Shown: one piece after another, positions 22,804 through 34,079 of the stretch
How the letters are laid out: each line of letters starts with the position of its first letter
How positions within the stretch are numbered: the first letter of the stretch is position 1
Translations under genes and position numbers: made by a program
Source of the DNA: Pieris napi
Lineage: Eukaryota; Arthropoda; Insecta; Lepidoptera; Pieridae
Length of the DNA: 64,000 bases
Direction of reading: 5' to 3'
Assembly (NCBI RefSeq): GCF_905475465.1
Contig: NC_062252.1
Coordinates: 9,362,001 to 9,426,000, forward strand
Notes under the pieces: generated by a model
What the model saw: the letters and a program-made list of their open reading frames with translations, nothing else
The model's database searches: none
What the model was told of the DNA's origin: nothing

Positions 22804-25447
22804 TCTATAATATAAAAATGAATCACAAAAAAAAGTTATGCGCTTACCACGCGCATAACTCAACAACGCCTGGACCAATTTGGCCAATTCTTTTTTTACA
22901 ATGTTCGTTGAAGTTCAGGGATGGTTTCTACAGCGAGAAAAATTCGAATAATTGCCGGAAAAACCATAAAAACCGCCCTTTTCTTTTTCCCATACAATTA
23001 TTTTCTAACTAAAACGCAGTCAATTTGAGCATTAGGGTGCTTTTTTGATATTATGTTATAATGAGGCGAAAAAATAAATATTTTTAATCAAATAAATTAC
23101 AGTAAATTTGGGACAAAATAAGGTAAGTTTTCTCCAAATTTCGTAGAAAAAAATTTTATTTTTAAAAAGATATAAATAAAAAACCAAAAAATTGGTTTTT
23201 TGAATTTTTCACCTACATTTTGAGGTTATGTGAAAAAATTGCAAATACAAAAGTTGTAGATCTTTTTATGACCTACAACTTTGCCATTCAACTTTTTTCC
23301 ATAGGACTTTTAGTTTTGCCGGTAATCAAGATAAACAATTTTTCACCCTTAAAAACTCACCCCCTCCCACTTCCCGAACTCGGATCGACCGTAATTTATT
23401 TTTCCTTTCATTTTGATCATATTCCCCTGCTTTTCTGATGGGTTTCATCCTACTGTATTTTTTTTTGGTTTCTAAAAATTATCGACCCTGGTCTATACGT
23501 AGGAAAAAAACTGCCACATTACAAATCTTTATGACAGGACGAAGTCTGTCGGGTGCGCACTGCGCACCCGTATGTACCCGTATCGAAGGCGTCGAGTCAA
23601 CGTAATATTGTTTATGAGGTGTGCGAACATAAAATATAGATGCAAAACATAGAATGACAAGACAAGTTATTTTTATTACGTTATTAGGAACAAAATTATA
23701 CGACTAATACAATTTTTACACGCTTTATATTAGCTTCACCTGTATGTATGTATGTAACCGACTCCTTCGGACTTGATTTTCACCCACTTTTAACGGACAG
23801 AATTAATTCAAACATTGCGCACCTGTCAAAGATCGATGACAATGCGATAATCCGAAAAAAAAAATTTAACTAAAAAATAAATAATAGTTGAAAAAAATCT
23901 GTGCCATATTTTTCGTCTATCGAGTATCGAGCAACCCACGCTTTTTCACAATAATACCAGTATTTTTTGTTCATTACCATTTTCAGCCTACTTTTTAGTT
24001 TGATGTTCTTTAAAAGCGTGTTTTTTTAGTTTTTTTTAACTATTATTTATTTATATATATTTTGTGGGCGTATTTGCAACCTATGGCATCGACGAACGTT
24101 TGACGAACATTCATCGTTAGAAAACAGAGTGGTTTTATGTTAGAATAAAAATGCCACATCTATTCAGTTTGAGAACACTAACATTCGACGCATGCGCAAT
24201 GGCTTTAAAGCGACGCACAGGCGGCAGTAATTAATTGAAAAAATAAAAATTTGATATATTATTGCACCCGTGATTTTTTTAAACCTTTATGTAAATTGCC
24301 GTAATGTAGACGATATTTTATTTAAATAACAAGTGAACGAAATGTTTTACCAAAAATCAATTCAAAATAATTTAATTAAAAATACTAGCGGACAAATTTT
24401 GATAGGCACCTTGGTAGATATATATTCTCCTAATTATAAATATACATAAAAATTTGGTTTTTAGCAAATAACCGATGAGCGCACTAATCCTGCAGCCGGA
24501 TCTCGTACTATTAGTGATGTCTAAGAAAATTCTATTTGTTGTTAGCATTAATTCACATTTATTTGTACCTGTAGTTAATTGGTGTTTAATGCTTAAGATA
24601 TAACATATCAAATATTACATACCTACTTGAGATAAGATATTACGTAAAAAATAATTTTACTCATATGTAAATATTATGATAATTCATAATTTGTATAATT
24701 AAAATAGCATACTATAAAATGCACTTTAGGAAGTAATTAATTTTAACTTGAAAATTAATTAATAATTACTTAGTAATTAAATTAAATTAATCTTCAAGTT
24801 AAAATTAATTAATTTCTATTGCGTTAAAATATACTTAACTTTTATTACTCAAAAATTAACGTAATAAGTTATAATGGAATGAATATTGTGTGTTTCTCGC
24901 ACACAAGAAAAGAAATAAAGATTATTTCTAAGCACTTAAATAAATTACCTACCTTATTTTAATATTCTCAAAGCGATATCTTTAAGTGCAATGTCAATCT
25001 GTCATACCTACCTAAAAGTAGATCACGACTTGACCGATTTGTCTGATTTTTTTGTTGTGTTTGTAATTCTCAGGAGAAGGTTCTTTTAAAAGAAAAAAAA
25101 ATTGCGCGGAAAATTAGAAAATTTAAGAATACTTAACCACCATACAATTCGAACTTTTTGGTGTAACCTTATGGCGTTTGACATAACACAACATTGACAG
25201 AATGCGTGCTGCAAATATCGTCAGAGGATGTAAGAAAAATGAATATCGTTCAAATTAAATGCTTCGATCGGAGTTATTATATTGATAATATAATAATATG
25301 CGAGCCAGAAAAACAACCAAAGAATGTTGTATAACATAAAGCATTAGTATAATAAACACTTTGTTTCTGAAATATTTTTAATTAATTATAACAATTTGAA
25401 ATCAATATTCATAGTTAAGACAGGACAACGTCTGTCGGGTCCGCTAG
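22804..25447 (+). mobile_element. Long composite Helitron (2.6 kb), non-coding
   Basis: Starts TC (22804) after A, in the context TCTATAATATAAAAATG, and ends CTAG (25444-25447) before T, with AACGTCTGTCGGGTCCG just inside; both fit Helitron rules. A perfect hairpin (GTTATGCGC/GCGCATAAC) sits at 22834-22859. An internal 3'-like end (GAAGTCTGTCGGGTGCGCA) with its own GGGTGCGCA/TGCGCACCC hairpin lies at 23538-23560, so this could be two elements. The block 23720-24060 recurs inverted at 34080-34555, and 24205-25417 recurs inverted at 42534-43715. No Rep/helicase ORF is present. Confidence 0.6.
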
Positions 25448-25452
25448 TAATT

Positions 25453-25775
25453 ATATAAAAATGAAACCCGTTTTCCGTTGTCACGACATAACATGAAAAC
25501 GGCTTGACCGATTTGTCTGATTCTTTTTTTATAATATTCCTTGAAGTACGAGGATGGTTCTTACCGTGAGAAAAATTAAAAAAAATTGAGTGAAAAAGTC
25601 TAAAAACAACACTTTTCTATATTCCCATACAAAAAATTCGTAATAATATTTCAAGGCAATTTGAACTTTAATACCATTTCATAAAATTCAAGTGTTAGTG
25701 GAGGGGTTTCGGGAAGGTAAATTTTTATTTTTTGACATAATGTATTTGATGTATTATCAACTTTCTTTTTTTATC
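25453..25775 (+). mobile_element. Second Helitron 5' part, head to tail
   Basis: Five bases after the CTAG of the previous element the sequence reads ATATAAAAATGAAACCCG, then ACGGCTTGACCGATTTGTC, the usual 5' portion of this family. No clear 3' end follows; at 25782 a reversed Helitron end (CTAGACCGG) begins instead. Confidence 0.5.
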
Positions 25776-25781
25776 TTACTA

Positions 25782-26289
25782 GCTAGACCGGTGTCCCGAA
25801 TAGCAGAATATAAGTATTAAAAAAAAATTAAGAATCGGGTTAATAAATATATGTGTAGGTACATAGTATGTTTTTTACTACCTGTAGTCGCGATACGTAG
25901 TGAATAAATACTCCGAGGTATCAACGTCGTTTACAGACTTTAGTAAAAATAATGAAATGGCTCGATATTACAATGTTTATATTGTTAAGAAGACTATTTT
26001 ATATGTAAACTATTTTATATCTGCTACACACGTAAATATAGGTATCTGTTCTCCATGAAACTACAGTGAAATGAATTCAGTAGTTCCATTATCACTTTAA
26101 TTATGATTTGAAACATTATTTATTAATATAGATAAAACATAAACCAATTATGATTCTAAAATCATTATTTTCATTGACGTTACCTATGTTACACAGATTA
26201 GTTTGATATAGAAATGTAATGTCATATGTCAAGCGGCTGTCAATTAGCAACGTATATATGTCAAATAACCTGAAATGTGAAAATTCCAC
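25782..26289. other. AT-rich DNA upstream of the Cys-rich gene
   Basis: Apart from the reversed Helitron end at 25782 nothing is recognised. The core promoter of the downstream gene should lie in the last part, but no convincing TATA or initiator is seen. Confidence 0.35.
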
Positions 26290-29200
26290 ATGAGAATCAT
26301 ATTATTTACTATTATTTTTTGTTTATTCGATGTGATTTGTAAGTTTGCTTTTATTTTTTTTATGATTTTGTTACCAATATTTTTGTTGTTGCGTGTTCAG
26401 AAATGAAACTTCAAATTAACTTATATTTTTGTACGTTACAAATCAACTTAAAATTCACTGGGCCGATTTCTTAAATTCTTGAGTAGCATAGGGTATATTG
26501 TTTCCGAAATAAAAAAAAAATAAAAAAAAATAAATAAGGCTTGTGTTCCCAAATAAAAACATCATTTAAAATATGTTTTCCTGGCATTCTAGTCTTGTTA
26601 CCTTAGTTCCACAACTGAGCGTTTTTCAAGGCAGTTTTTGCCGCGCAACACCACTATGTGGATTCAGCTGCCCACTGAAGTATTTCCGAACCAATTCGGC
26701 TTAGGGTCCTTCAAATATAATATAATTAATTCTTGAAAGCCCGGCAACGCACTTGTGAGCCTTCTGGCAGTGTGAGTGTCCGTGGGCGGCGGTATCACTT
26801 AACATCAAGTGAGCCTCCTGTCCGTTTGCCTCCTATTACATAAGAAAAAAGTTAATCAATGGTACATATGAAATGTTTCATGATTTCTTTACTTCACACA
26901 CATAATAAACACGTATGTTTTAAATAATTAGCATTACTATGGCTTTTGGTTTTTAGTAATTTTATTTTTCATGTATCCATCTCCAGGATATGCTAAATAT
27001 TTGATAACTTACACAGACTCAAACTACTATGAAGAGACGAAAACACAGCAGGTCACTGAGGAATTTGAACCAGTTACAGTGTCAGTCAAGAACTCTCTAT
27101 CCAAGAACATAAACTGCGATGATTTTTCGTCATATGCACTTAATTGTACGACGGAGGCTGCGCTTGTGTATGATTCGAGTCGGATGACGCCACCAGTACC
27201 ATCGAAGCTAACCGATTGGTGTAGGTGAGTGTAAAGATAGATCATCAGTGTCGGAAACGTTAATGAGGAATTACACTTATTTCACAGTAAGAATATCATA
27301 ATATATATTAATTACGTGTCACGTTGTTTGTTCGCAATGGACTCCTAAACTACCGAACCGATATCAATCAAATTTGCACACCGTGTGTAGTTTCAACTTA
27401 AAAGATAGGATAGCTTACATCTCAATGTATACCCGCAATATTATTTTATTGCAAAATATTTATTTATTATTTGATAGTCACAATTCTAACAGATGGCGCT
27501 GTGTTGAAAGTACCAACGTTTCACATAAGCTACAATTTAATGACATAACCACCAAAAAAGCATGGTGGTCCCCATGACTGGTGTTCTCCTACCGTTTTCC
27601 TTGAATAGCTACTATGCTACTATGCTTTGCTACTATATAATTTAACAAAAACCTTAGCCACAGCAACGCTTGGCCGGTCTGCTAGTAATAATATATATTT
27701 TCACAAGTACATGTTTGCGCTAAATCCGTGACAGTCAAAGAAGGATGACAATTGTCGGTTTTGACTTTGACATGAGCACGGAAATGGTAGGGGGTGATGG
27801 CGCAAGGATGATTTATTAAATTTTAACCGCTGTCGCGTGCGCACTATATACCGCATTTTCTTTACCATTATTAAAGGATCCAGTGCTTGACACACTACCA
27901 TTGATGGTAAATGGTAGTCTTAGTGATTGATTATTAGATTTCTTTTTATTATACCGACACGCGACAGCCGAACCAGCGCATAGTATTATACCGAAAGAAG
28001 GGAGCATCCTGGATATAGTACCTAAAACGCGTTCTTCATTTGTTAATTTAAAAAAAAATACTGCGGTGTCTCATCTATAAGCACGTATACACTAATGTTT
28101 TAATTATTATTTTCTGTAATAAATATATTTATGAACCTTGACCTAGGTTTTCGAGATCAGCCTTTATGAGGATCGATATTTGATTCACGATCAAACCGGG
28201 TAGACGACATACCTGGTTACCGTGATCGTTTCTCTTTACTATTCTTCCAAACAAGATACATGTCGATATTTTCTATTTACTAGCATATTATATTTGAGTG
28301 TATAGAAAATCGATTGGTACATAAATGCTCAGAGGGTTGAGAATTACTCGATTTATGACTAAGATTTTAAAGTTATTTTCATCTAAGGTGGTCTTTGATG
28401 ACTTCTACATTTCTTTTAATGTTATGAAGAAGTATGTTTTTATCGAGAGCTAATCAAATCCTACTATAAAGACTTTAAGTACCTTTAAAAGGGACTTTAA
28501 ACTATTTTACGGACATATTAAGCTTCCCCTTTAAAGCTAAAATCTAGTGTTATTCCAAGTGCTCGTAAATAGCTGGTTAAGAGACCTTTCTCGAAAGCAG
28601 ACACCTAGACTTCGAGATTTTCTTTGAAATGGTAGTATATTTTTCTTCTCATCTCATATTTGAATCACGAAAAACAAAACGATGTCACGTGCCTTATATA
28701 AAAATTTAAAACAGTTTGTCCTGTATGCATATTATAATTCAGTATAATGATTTAGGGTTCTTCACTAAAATATTGTGGCTCGAAGGAAAGAATTTTAATA
28801 AAATAAAAAATGTTTAGTATGCAACAGAACAGTTACATGAAATTTGAATCTGTAGGCATCCCTACTCATCGGCAAAGAAGACAGACGGTGTAGGCCGAGA
28901 GAAAAAGCCGGCGTAAAAACTCTCGGTACTCTTTTAAAATAGCAAATCATCAAACAACACTTATGTTAAAACAAATATCGCAAATTAATTAGAAGTAGCC
29001 TGTCTAGCACTAGTCCCAGGCCCTTTTATCAACTGGATAATCGTTAACTTTATAGTAAGCCTTTTTACACAGCTTTTCTTTAATACATTTCTTAAATTTA
29101 TTAAAAGGCAGAGATGAAAGAGCCTCTGGGATTTTATTAAAGAAGAGTATACCTTTTCCCAAAAATAATTACTAATTTTGATAGTCTAGTAATAATGTGT

Positions 29201-32200
29201 TAATGGCGAATTCCATGTAGCTTGTATTTTTACTAGGCGACAGACAGATACACACGAAAGTAAATAAAAAACCATGCAACTACACCAAAATCTCGTTAGC
29301 AAAATTATTATTCTTCAATTAGTTGGATTTACATTACTATTTGCTTTCAAAGCTGCAAACTCAAAGCGTTGTGACTTTGATTAGAGAGAAATGTACCAAC
29401 GACTAAACCAAATAATTATAATATCGTATATATAGGTTGATGTTGTTATTAGTTCATCACTACACATAAGCTTTGACTATAACATGTTATTATATACGTT
29501 CCCATGCAATTTGGTATACGCTATAGTGATTAAAGGCTCTTGACCACGCACGCTGTAAAGCACACGAAACGTCGGTTAAATTTAAAATTATGAAAAATAA
29601 TTGTAAATACATAACTTCAATAAAAGACAATACAATGATAATAATCAATTTATTTATTTATTAAAGTACACCACATCATATATAGCATTTTCTACAGTAG
29701 GTACATGTACTACAATCTATCTATTCTAAAATACATGACAATTACGGTGAATACATATGAAAAAAGATACAACAAAAATACAGTACCGTCTACAAAATTT
29801 AGTTTCTACTAGTAGATACCCGATAGGCGCTTTACAACGCTTTGCGAATACGTAATCGAATGAGAGGTGCCTGAACTCCTACTCCTTGGATTTTACAGAC
29901 GGAATTTGGTGGATTCTTCTGATTTTGAACCTTGGGAATAAATAAGGGACGACAATGTTAATATTCTGCAAACATATTATTTATTTATTTGCTAATCAGT
30001 ATTCCTACAGCTACTCATTAAACAATATCCAAACAATTACATTATACACAAATCAAAAAACGGAATCTAAATTTCACCAACATCATCTTGATGGTTGGAG
30101 GTCTTCCACACGTTTCACAAGGCATACTCCCCTCAAAGGCCGGCAACGCACCCACTAAAAATGGGTGTCTATGGGCTGCGTAGACTGCCCTTTTTGGTCG
30201 TCCCGCAAGCTCGTTTGCCCCCCTATTATATAAAAAAAAAAACGGAATACACATTCAAACATAAAGCACAATTTTTACATGTTTCTAAAAAATATATATT
30301 TATAATAAATGCATTGATATAATATATATTTAATATAAAGGAAGATTAACAAAGCCATTATTAAAAGATACCAGAGTTTTTTATATTATTTACGTAGGAT
30401 TATCTGAGAATCCATTTATAATCTAATTTATTTATAATCATTCATTTACAGAGCAATTAAGCACCTTATTAACTGCGCATTAGATTGGAAAGTCGAATGC
30501 AATGTTGTGAGTGAAAGTCATTTCAATGAAGACAGCATACGGGGTCACATACACGTTGCCAACAACATCTGTGATGATGAGCTGTTTCAAATACGTGAGT
30601 GTAATGTAAATTAACGTGTCAATCATTCAGAAAATTGAATTAGTAAATTACCGCGTATTCGATTATATTTATCATTTGCTTCAAATTTATTTAAGATTGT
30701 AATGATTATTGAGGGGCCTCATAGCCTAGCGGTCTTATTAAGTGGCAGCTAGGTGAGGGGTACCGGGTTCGATTCCCGGTTCGAGGGCAAGTTTTAATTT
30801 AATTTAAATTTGTTCTCGGCCTTTGGGAAGGTTGTGCGGTTCCGGGCGAGTGCCTAAATCGTACATGGAGGACACAGTCGAATTTTTAAAGACAAGTACG
30901 AATTATAAAAAATCCTATACTTGACGCTGGCTAATGCACAAATCGTGCCAGAGCCATAAAAAAAATGATGATTGACTGGCCTGCCCTTAAGCTTGGAATA
31001 TTTGGTGATAGTTCTACCGAGACACTGGTTGTCAAGATGTTGCATATATTATACTCAAGTTTCGGACTTTGATAGCGTAATCCAAGATAATATGTCTTCG
31101 TACTGACTGTAGCCGCAGATTAAGGGTGTCGCTCGCCCTCTAGAGAATGCACATTTGACAATTGACAGTGTATAATAGATTTAAACTATGACCTGCAGAA
31201 ATCGCATTTCTATCACAATATCTCAGATATTAGAGATAAAACATTGTTAGATGTTTTGTATTTCAACCATACATTCAAAGCTACAGGTAAACGCCTTGAT
31301 TAACAAAAAGGAACAGGACAGTTACGGTGTATGAGATGTATGTATGTGTATGTATTTTCTTGAGATTTTTTTTTGTTTAGTTATGTTGATCATATCCCGT
31401 CAGCCATCCGTCATTTGTTTATACATATTGTTTGTAATACGTTCAATTCATTTTAAACAGGAAAATAATAATCAAATAATAAGCTTTGTTTATCAAAATC
31501 GTACGGTTGAAAATTATTTAAACGTTTACGTTTTGTTAGTAATGGAAAATATAGATAAGAAAAGAAATTAATAATGAAAAACAAACAAATATTTCAGTTC
31601 AGCGTTTAACGTGGTTTAGAATAAACAATTCTCCGACACTAAAAGCTAACATTGTATATTGTCTATAGTAATGCGTAATTTCGCTTACCCAAGCTAACCT
31701 TATTTCCCACAGGATACATGGAGTTATCAGCCTGTATAGAAAGTTCCCAGGACTCTTGGGAGGTGTGTTATAAAAGCTTTAAACACACTGTGGAGGAACA
31801 ACAAAATACAACCCACGAATGGACACATTATGAAGTGCATTTTTACTTATGCTGGTTGGGATAATTTATGTGTATATGATAGCTTTTAAGGGGCATATTG
31901 CCGCATTTATTACAAGCTCATACAAGGCACATTGCCGCGTTTATTACAAGCTCATACAAGGCTCATTGCCGCGTTTATTACAAGCTCATACAAGGCTCAT
32001 TGCCGCGTTTATTACTAGCTCATACAAGGGACATTGCCGCGTTTATTACAAGCTCATACGAGGCACATTGGCGCGTTTATCACAAGCTCATACAAGGCAC
32101 ATTGCCGCATTTATTACAAGCTCATACAAGGCACATTACCGCGTTTATTACAAGCTCATAAGAGGCACATTGCCGCATTTTTTACAAGCTCATACAAGGC

Positions 32201-33674
32201 ACATTGCCGTTGCCGTTGCATTCTATACATGAATATAGTTGCTATCAACATATAAAATTTTAACAGAACGGTAGCGTTTACCTGCTATTTCATCTTGAAC
32301 TTTAAAAACGCTTTAATTTTTATCAACACTTATTTTGCCGAAACGCGCGTGTTGTCGGTACCAAGTAAGCAAGTTAGGTGTTTTTTTGGAATGGAATCTC
32401 GCTGTTGGGCTTAAGGGTCTTGACAGCTCATCTCGGGCTGTTTTGACGGGATTGGGTTTTTCCCGCGACTAGGCCAAGGAAGTCTCTTGCAAGAACCTCG
32501 GCTTGGGCCGTCGCGGGGTTGTCAAACGCCTGAAGGGAACTGGTTAGGTGTTATGGTTCTAATCCTATATAAATAAAAAGGGCAGCGAAATGAGCCTTAA
32601 AATCTGTTTGTACGACTTACAATTTGCAACTATAAATTATGTTATATAATACCTGCAGCTGAGTTTCATCATCGGACGTCAAGGCAAAATACAAAATACC
32701 ATCCGTATCACCTCGACGTCCGTCGTTCCACAGCTGAGCGTTTTCTAAGGCAGTTTTTGCCGCGCACCACCACTATGTGGAACCAGCTGCCCACTGAAGT
32801 ATTTCCGAACCAATACGACTTAGGGTCCTTCAAGAAAAGAGCGTACCAATTCTTGAAAGGCCGGCAACGCACTTCGCGAGCCTTCTGGCATTGTGAGTGT
32901 CCATGGGCGGCGGTATCACTTAACATCAGGTGAGCCTCCTGCCCGTTTGCCTCCTATTACATTAAAAAATAAAAATTCCATAGAAATGAAAAATAAAAGA
33001 AAATATGTAGCGACACAAAGTCCACGACTTGACTTCAGATATCCGTTTTGTAATAATTTGTTTCTTTCTTAAAGACAAGTAGGTTAGGCTTTTTGTAGCT
33101 GACATATGTTGATTTTATATCTAATATATAAAATTCTCGTGTCACAGTTTTCGTTGCCATACTCCTCCGAAACGGCTTGACCGATTTTGATGAAATTTTT
33201 TGTGCTTATCCGGTATCTATGAGAATCGGCCAACATCTATTTTTTATCCCCCTAAATTTTAGGGGTAGTCCACCCCTACATTTTTATTTTTTAGACAAAA
33301 AATTTAATTTCTATTTTTTTATGATACAACATACAAAAATACATACAACCCCTAATTTTCACCCCTCTACGATCAACCCCTATTTTTTATTATAAATGAT
33401 AAATATGGCAAAACGACGTTTGCCGGATCAGCTAGTAATTTTATACATATCGGTTTCTTCGATATATAAAATTCTATAATTTTAATCTTACACAGTTTTT
33501 TTTTTCAGTGCAAGGGCTAGATTTCGTAGGTGTACGCTCGAGGCGTTATTTGAAAAAGCAACAGCTTGCTCACATTTGGAAGCCATCACGTTGCAAAAGT
33601 TCTCCGTTATTGTTTCGGAAGGTGGAGTGTATCAGGTCAGCCAAACATTCGTTGGAATATCTTATATGGGATAA
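26290..33674 (+). CDS. Predicted secreted 12-cysteine protein (5 exons)
   Basis: Exons 26290-26338, 26957-27224, 30452-30594, 31713-31854 and 33509-33674 join through GT-AG introns (phases 1, 2, 1, 2) into one 255-residue frame. Donors at exons 1-3 are strong (GTAAGT, GTGAGT, GTGAGT); the exon 4 donor GTTGGG is weak, but only it continues the frame. The N-terminus (MRIILFTIIFCLF) is hydrophobic and looks like a signal peptide. The mature part has Cys at 70, 80, 105, 114, 122, 146, 161, 172, 200, 201, 209 and 221, an even number that could form six disulfides, and N-glycosylation sites at Asn79 and Asn185. Composition suggests a helical extracellular domain, loosely like DUF19 (T20D4.11-like) or insect 27-kDa haemolymph glycoproteins; I cannot assign a family. 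Without the weak donor the frame would stop at 31862. Function unknown. Confidence 0.6.
26597..26850 (+). mobile_element. CR1-like LINE 3' end in intron 1
   Basis: Carries a decayed version of the reverse-transcriptase C-terminus and tail that is well preserved at 32712-32970, ending TTTGCCTCCTATTACAT and an A-rich run. Confidence 0.65.
27296..27685 (+). mobile_element. Short Helitron in intron 2
   Basis: Begins TC after A at 27296 and ends GGCCGGTCTGCTAG before T at 27685. It keeps the CTACCGAACCGAT motif downstream of the 5' end. 390 bp, non-coding. Confidence 0.65.
27690..28849. other. Intron 2 DNA, one inverted repeat
   Basis: Contains an 11-bp perfect inverted repeat, GCTGTCGCGTG at 27829-27839 and its complement at 27958-27968, in a locally GC-rich patch. 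Otherwise nothing is recognised. Confidence 0.35.
28850..29165 (-). mobile_element. Jockey-like LINE C-terminus and 3' UTR, intron 2
   Basis: The minus strand reads FFNKIPEALSSLPFNKF, then CKKAYYKVNDYPVDKRAWD and a stop, followed by a 3' UTR. It is the same protein region as the LINE fragment at 4366-4974 but from a different family. Truncated at the 5' side. Confidence 0.75.
29166..30084. other. Intron 2 DNA, repeat-derived
   Basis: GCACACGAAACGTCGG at about 29560 and the following AT-rich tail (29574-29635) resemble a retroelement 3' end and recur at 55415-55470. A TTTA-rich stretch at 29648 looks like a reversed LINE tail. No gene is seen. Confidence 0.35.
30085..30240 (+). mobile_element. 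CR1-like LINE remnant (subfamily B), intron 2
   Basis: Reads HLDGWRSST and RFTRH from a reverse-transcriptase C-terminus, then jumps by internal deletion to the tail AAGGCCGGCAACGCACCC and GGGTGTCTATGGGCTGCG, ending in an A run. The same tail is at 40265-40375. Confidence 0.65.
30712..30963 (+). mobile_element. tRNA-derived SINE in intron 3
   Basis: The head has A box TAGCCTAGCGG and B box GGTTCGATTCC. The body ends in an A run. It is flanked by near-identical direct repeats, AATGATTATTG (30701-30711) and AATGATGATTG (30964-30974), the target duplication. It is a different family from the SINE at 16552. Confidence 0.8.
31888..32213. repeat. 34-bp minisatellite, about 9.5 units, intron 4
   Basis: Consensus unit begins AAGGCACATTGCCGCGTTTA and ends TTACAAGCTCATAC; units differ at a few positions and contact each other directly. 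Because 34 is not a multiple of 3 and the unit lacks stops in these frames, long spurious ORFs cross it in all three forward frames. Confidence 0.9.
32340..32560 (+). repeat. Interspersed repeat in intron 4
   Basis: GGAATCTCGCTGTTGGGCTT followed by AAGGGTCTTGACAGCTC recurs at 62735-62830. It looks like the 3' region of a retroelement; not classified. Confidence 0.4.
32712..32970 (+). mobile_element. CR1-like LINE 3' end, well preserved, intron 4
   Basis: One frame is open across the reverse-transcriptase C-terminus (DVRRSTAERFLRQF, TTTMWNQLPTEVFP, DLGSFKKRAYQFLKGRQRT), then the tail with GTGAGTGTCCATGGGCGGCG and TGCCTCCTATTACATT. Good preservation suggests a fairly recent insertion. Related pieces: 26597, 39415, 44755, 48415 (+) and 56095 (-). 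Confidence 0.8.
33120..33435 (+). mobile_element. 316-bp non-autonomous Helitron, intron 4
   Basis: TC at 33120 after A, CTAG at 33432-33435 before T, and a GGCAAA/TTTGCC hairpin at 33407-33424 just inside the 3' end: the full Helitron signature. It contains CGAAACGGCTTGACCGATTT. A second member of exactly the same length is at 40928-41243. Confidence 0.85.
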
Positions 33675-33700
33675 GAGGGAAACGAGCAGGCAGGACTTTG

Positions 33701-33706
33701 AATAAA
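33701..33706 (+). terminator. Poly(A) signal after the Cys-rich gene
   Basis: AATAAA 27 bp beyond the proposed stop codon; a second AATAAA lies near 33887. Their position supports 33509-33674 being the terminal exon. Confidence 0.4.
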
Positions 33707-33904
33707 GTGCTAACCGCGGGCCGGACCTGAGTTTGTTGCCGATATTTGAGGGATTTTTTAAAGATCGGTGGCCCATCTCTCTCCCTTCTCTTAGAATTCT
33801 CCTTTCTGTATCTATTTCTATAATTTTTCCACCAGAGAGATTTATAATCAGTCTTTTGTGCCTTCCAAAACCTAACACTAGGGAGAAATAAATACTCCTA
33901 TAAA

Positions 33905-34045
33905 ATTCATCAGTGGCGCTTCAACCTTTTTAAGTCTGGACCTCAGATTTCTGAATCCGTTTCATCTAATCTATAATAAGCATCGAACATACGACCTCAC
34001 GGATGAGAGTTGCACGCTAAAGCCACTAGGCCAATACTACTCACA
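33905..34045 (-). mobile_element. Decayed SINE fragment
   Basis: Reversed, it keeps the tRNA-like head (TTGGCCTAGTGGCTTTAGCG) and the far 3' end (GGTTGAAGCGCCACTG) of the SINE at 16552-16823, with the middle deleted. Confidence 0.6.
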
Positions 34046-34079
34046 CAAACACAAATACACCTATAACTCAAAGTTACTA

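Noticed and set aside
24715..24825. AT-rich palindrome (TTAATTTTAACTTGAAAATTAA type) as a separate MITE
   Set aside because: The palindrome is present at the same place in the inverted copy at 43110-43195 inside a larger shared block, so it is an internal part of that element and not an independent insertion.
31888..32213. Possible CRISPR-like array of regular repeats
   Set aside because: The units touch each other with no unique spacers, and the context is a eukaryotic intron; it is a plain tandem minisatellite.
31849..32255. Overlapping ORFs of 73-127 codons
   Set aside because: They are produced by the 34-bp repeat, which is open in all three forward frames; the peptides are low-complexity repeats without a real start context.
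33570..33878. 102-codon minus-strand ORF
   Set aside because: It overlaps the proposed last exon of the Cys-rich gene; composition is not protein-like and no motif is seen.
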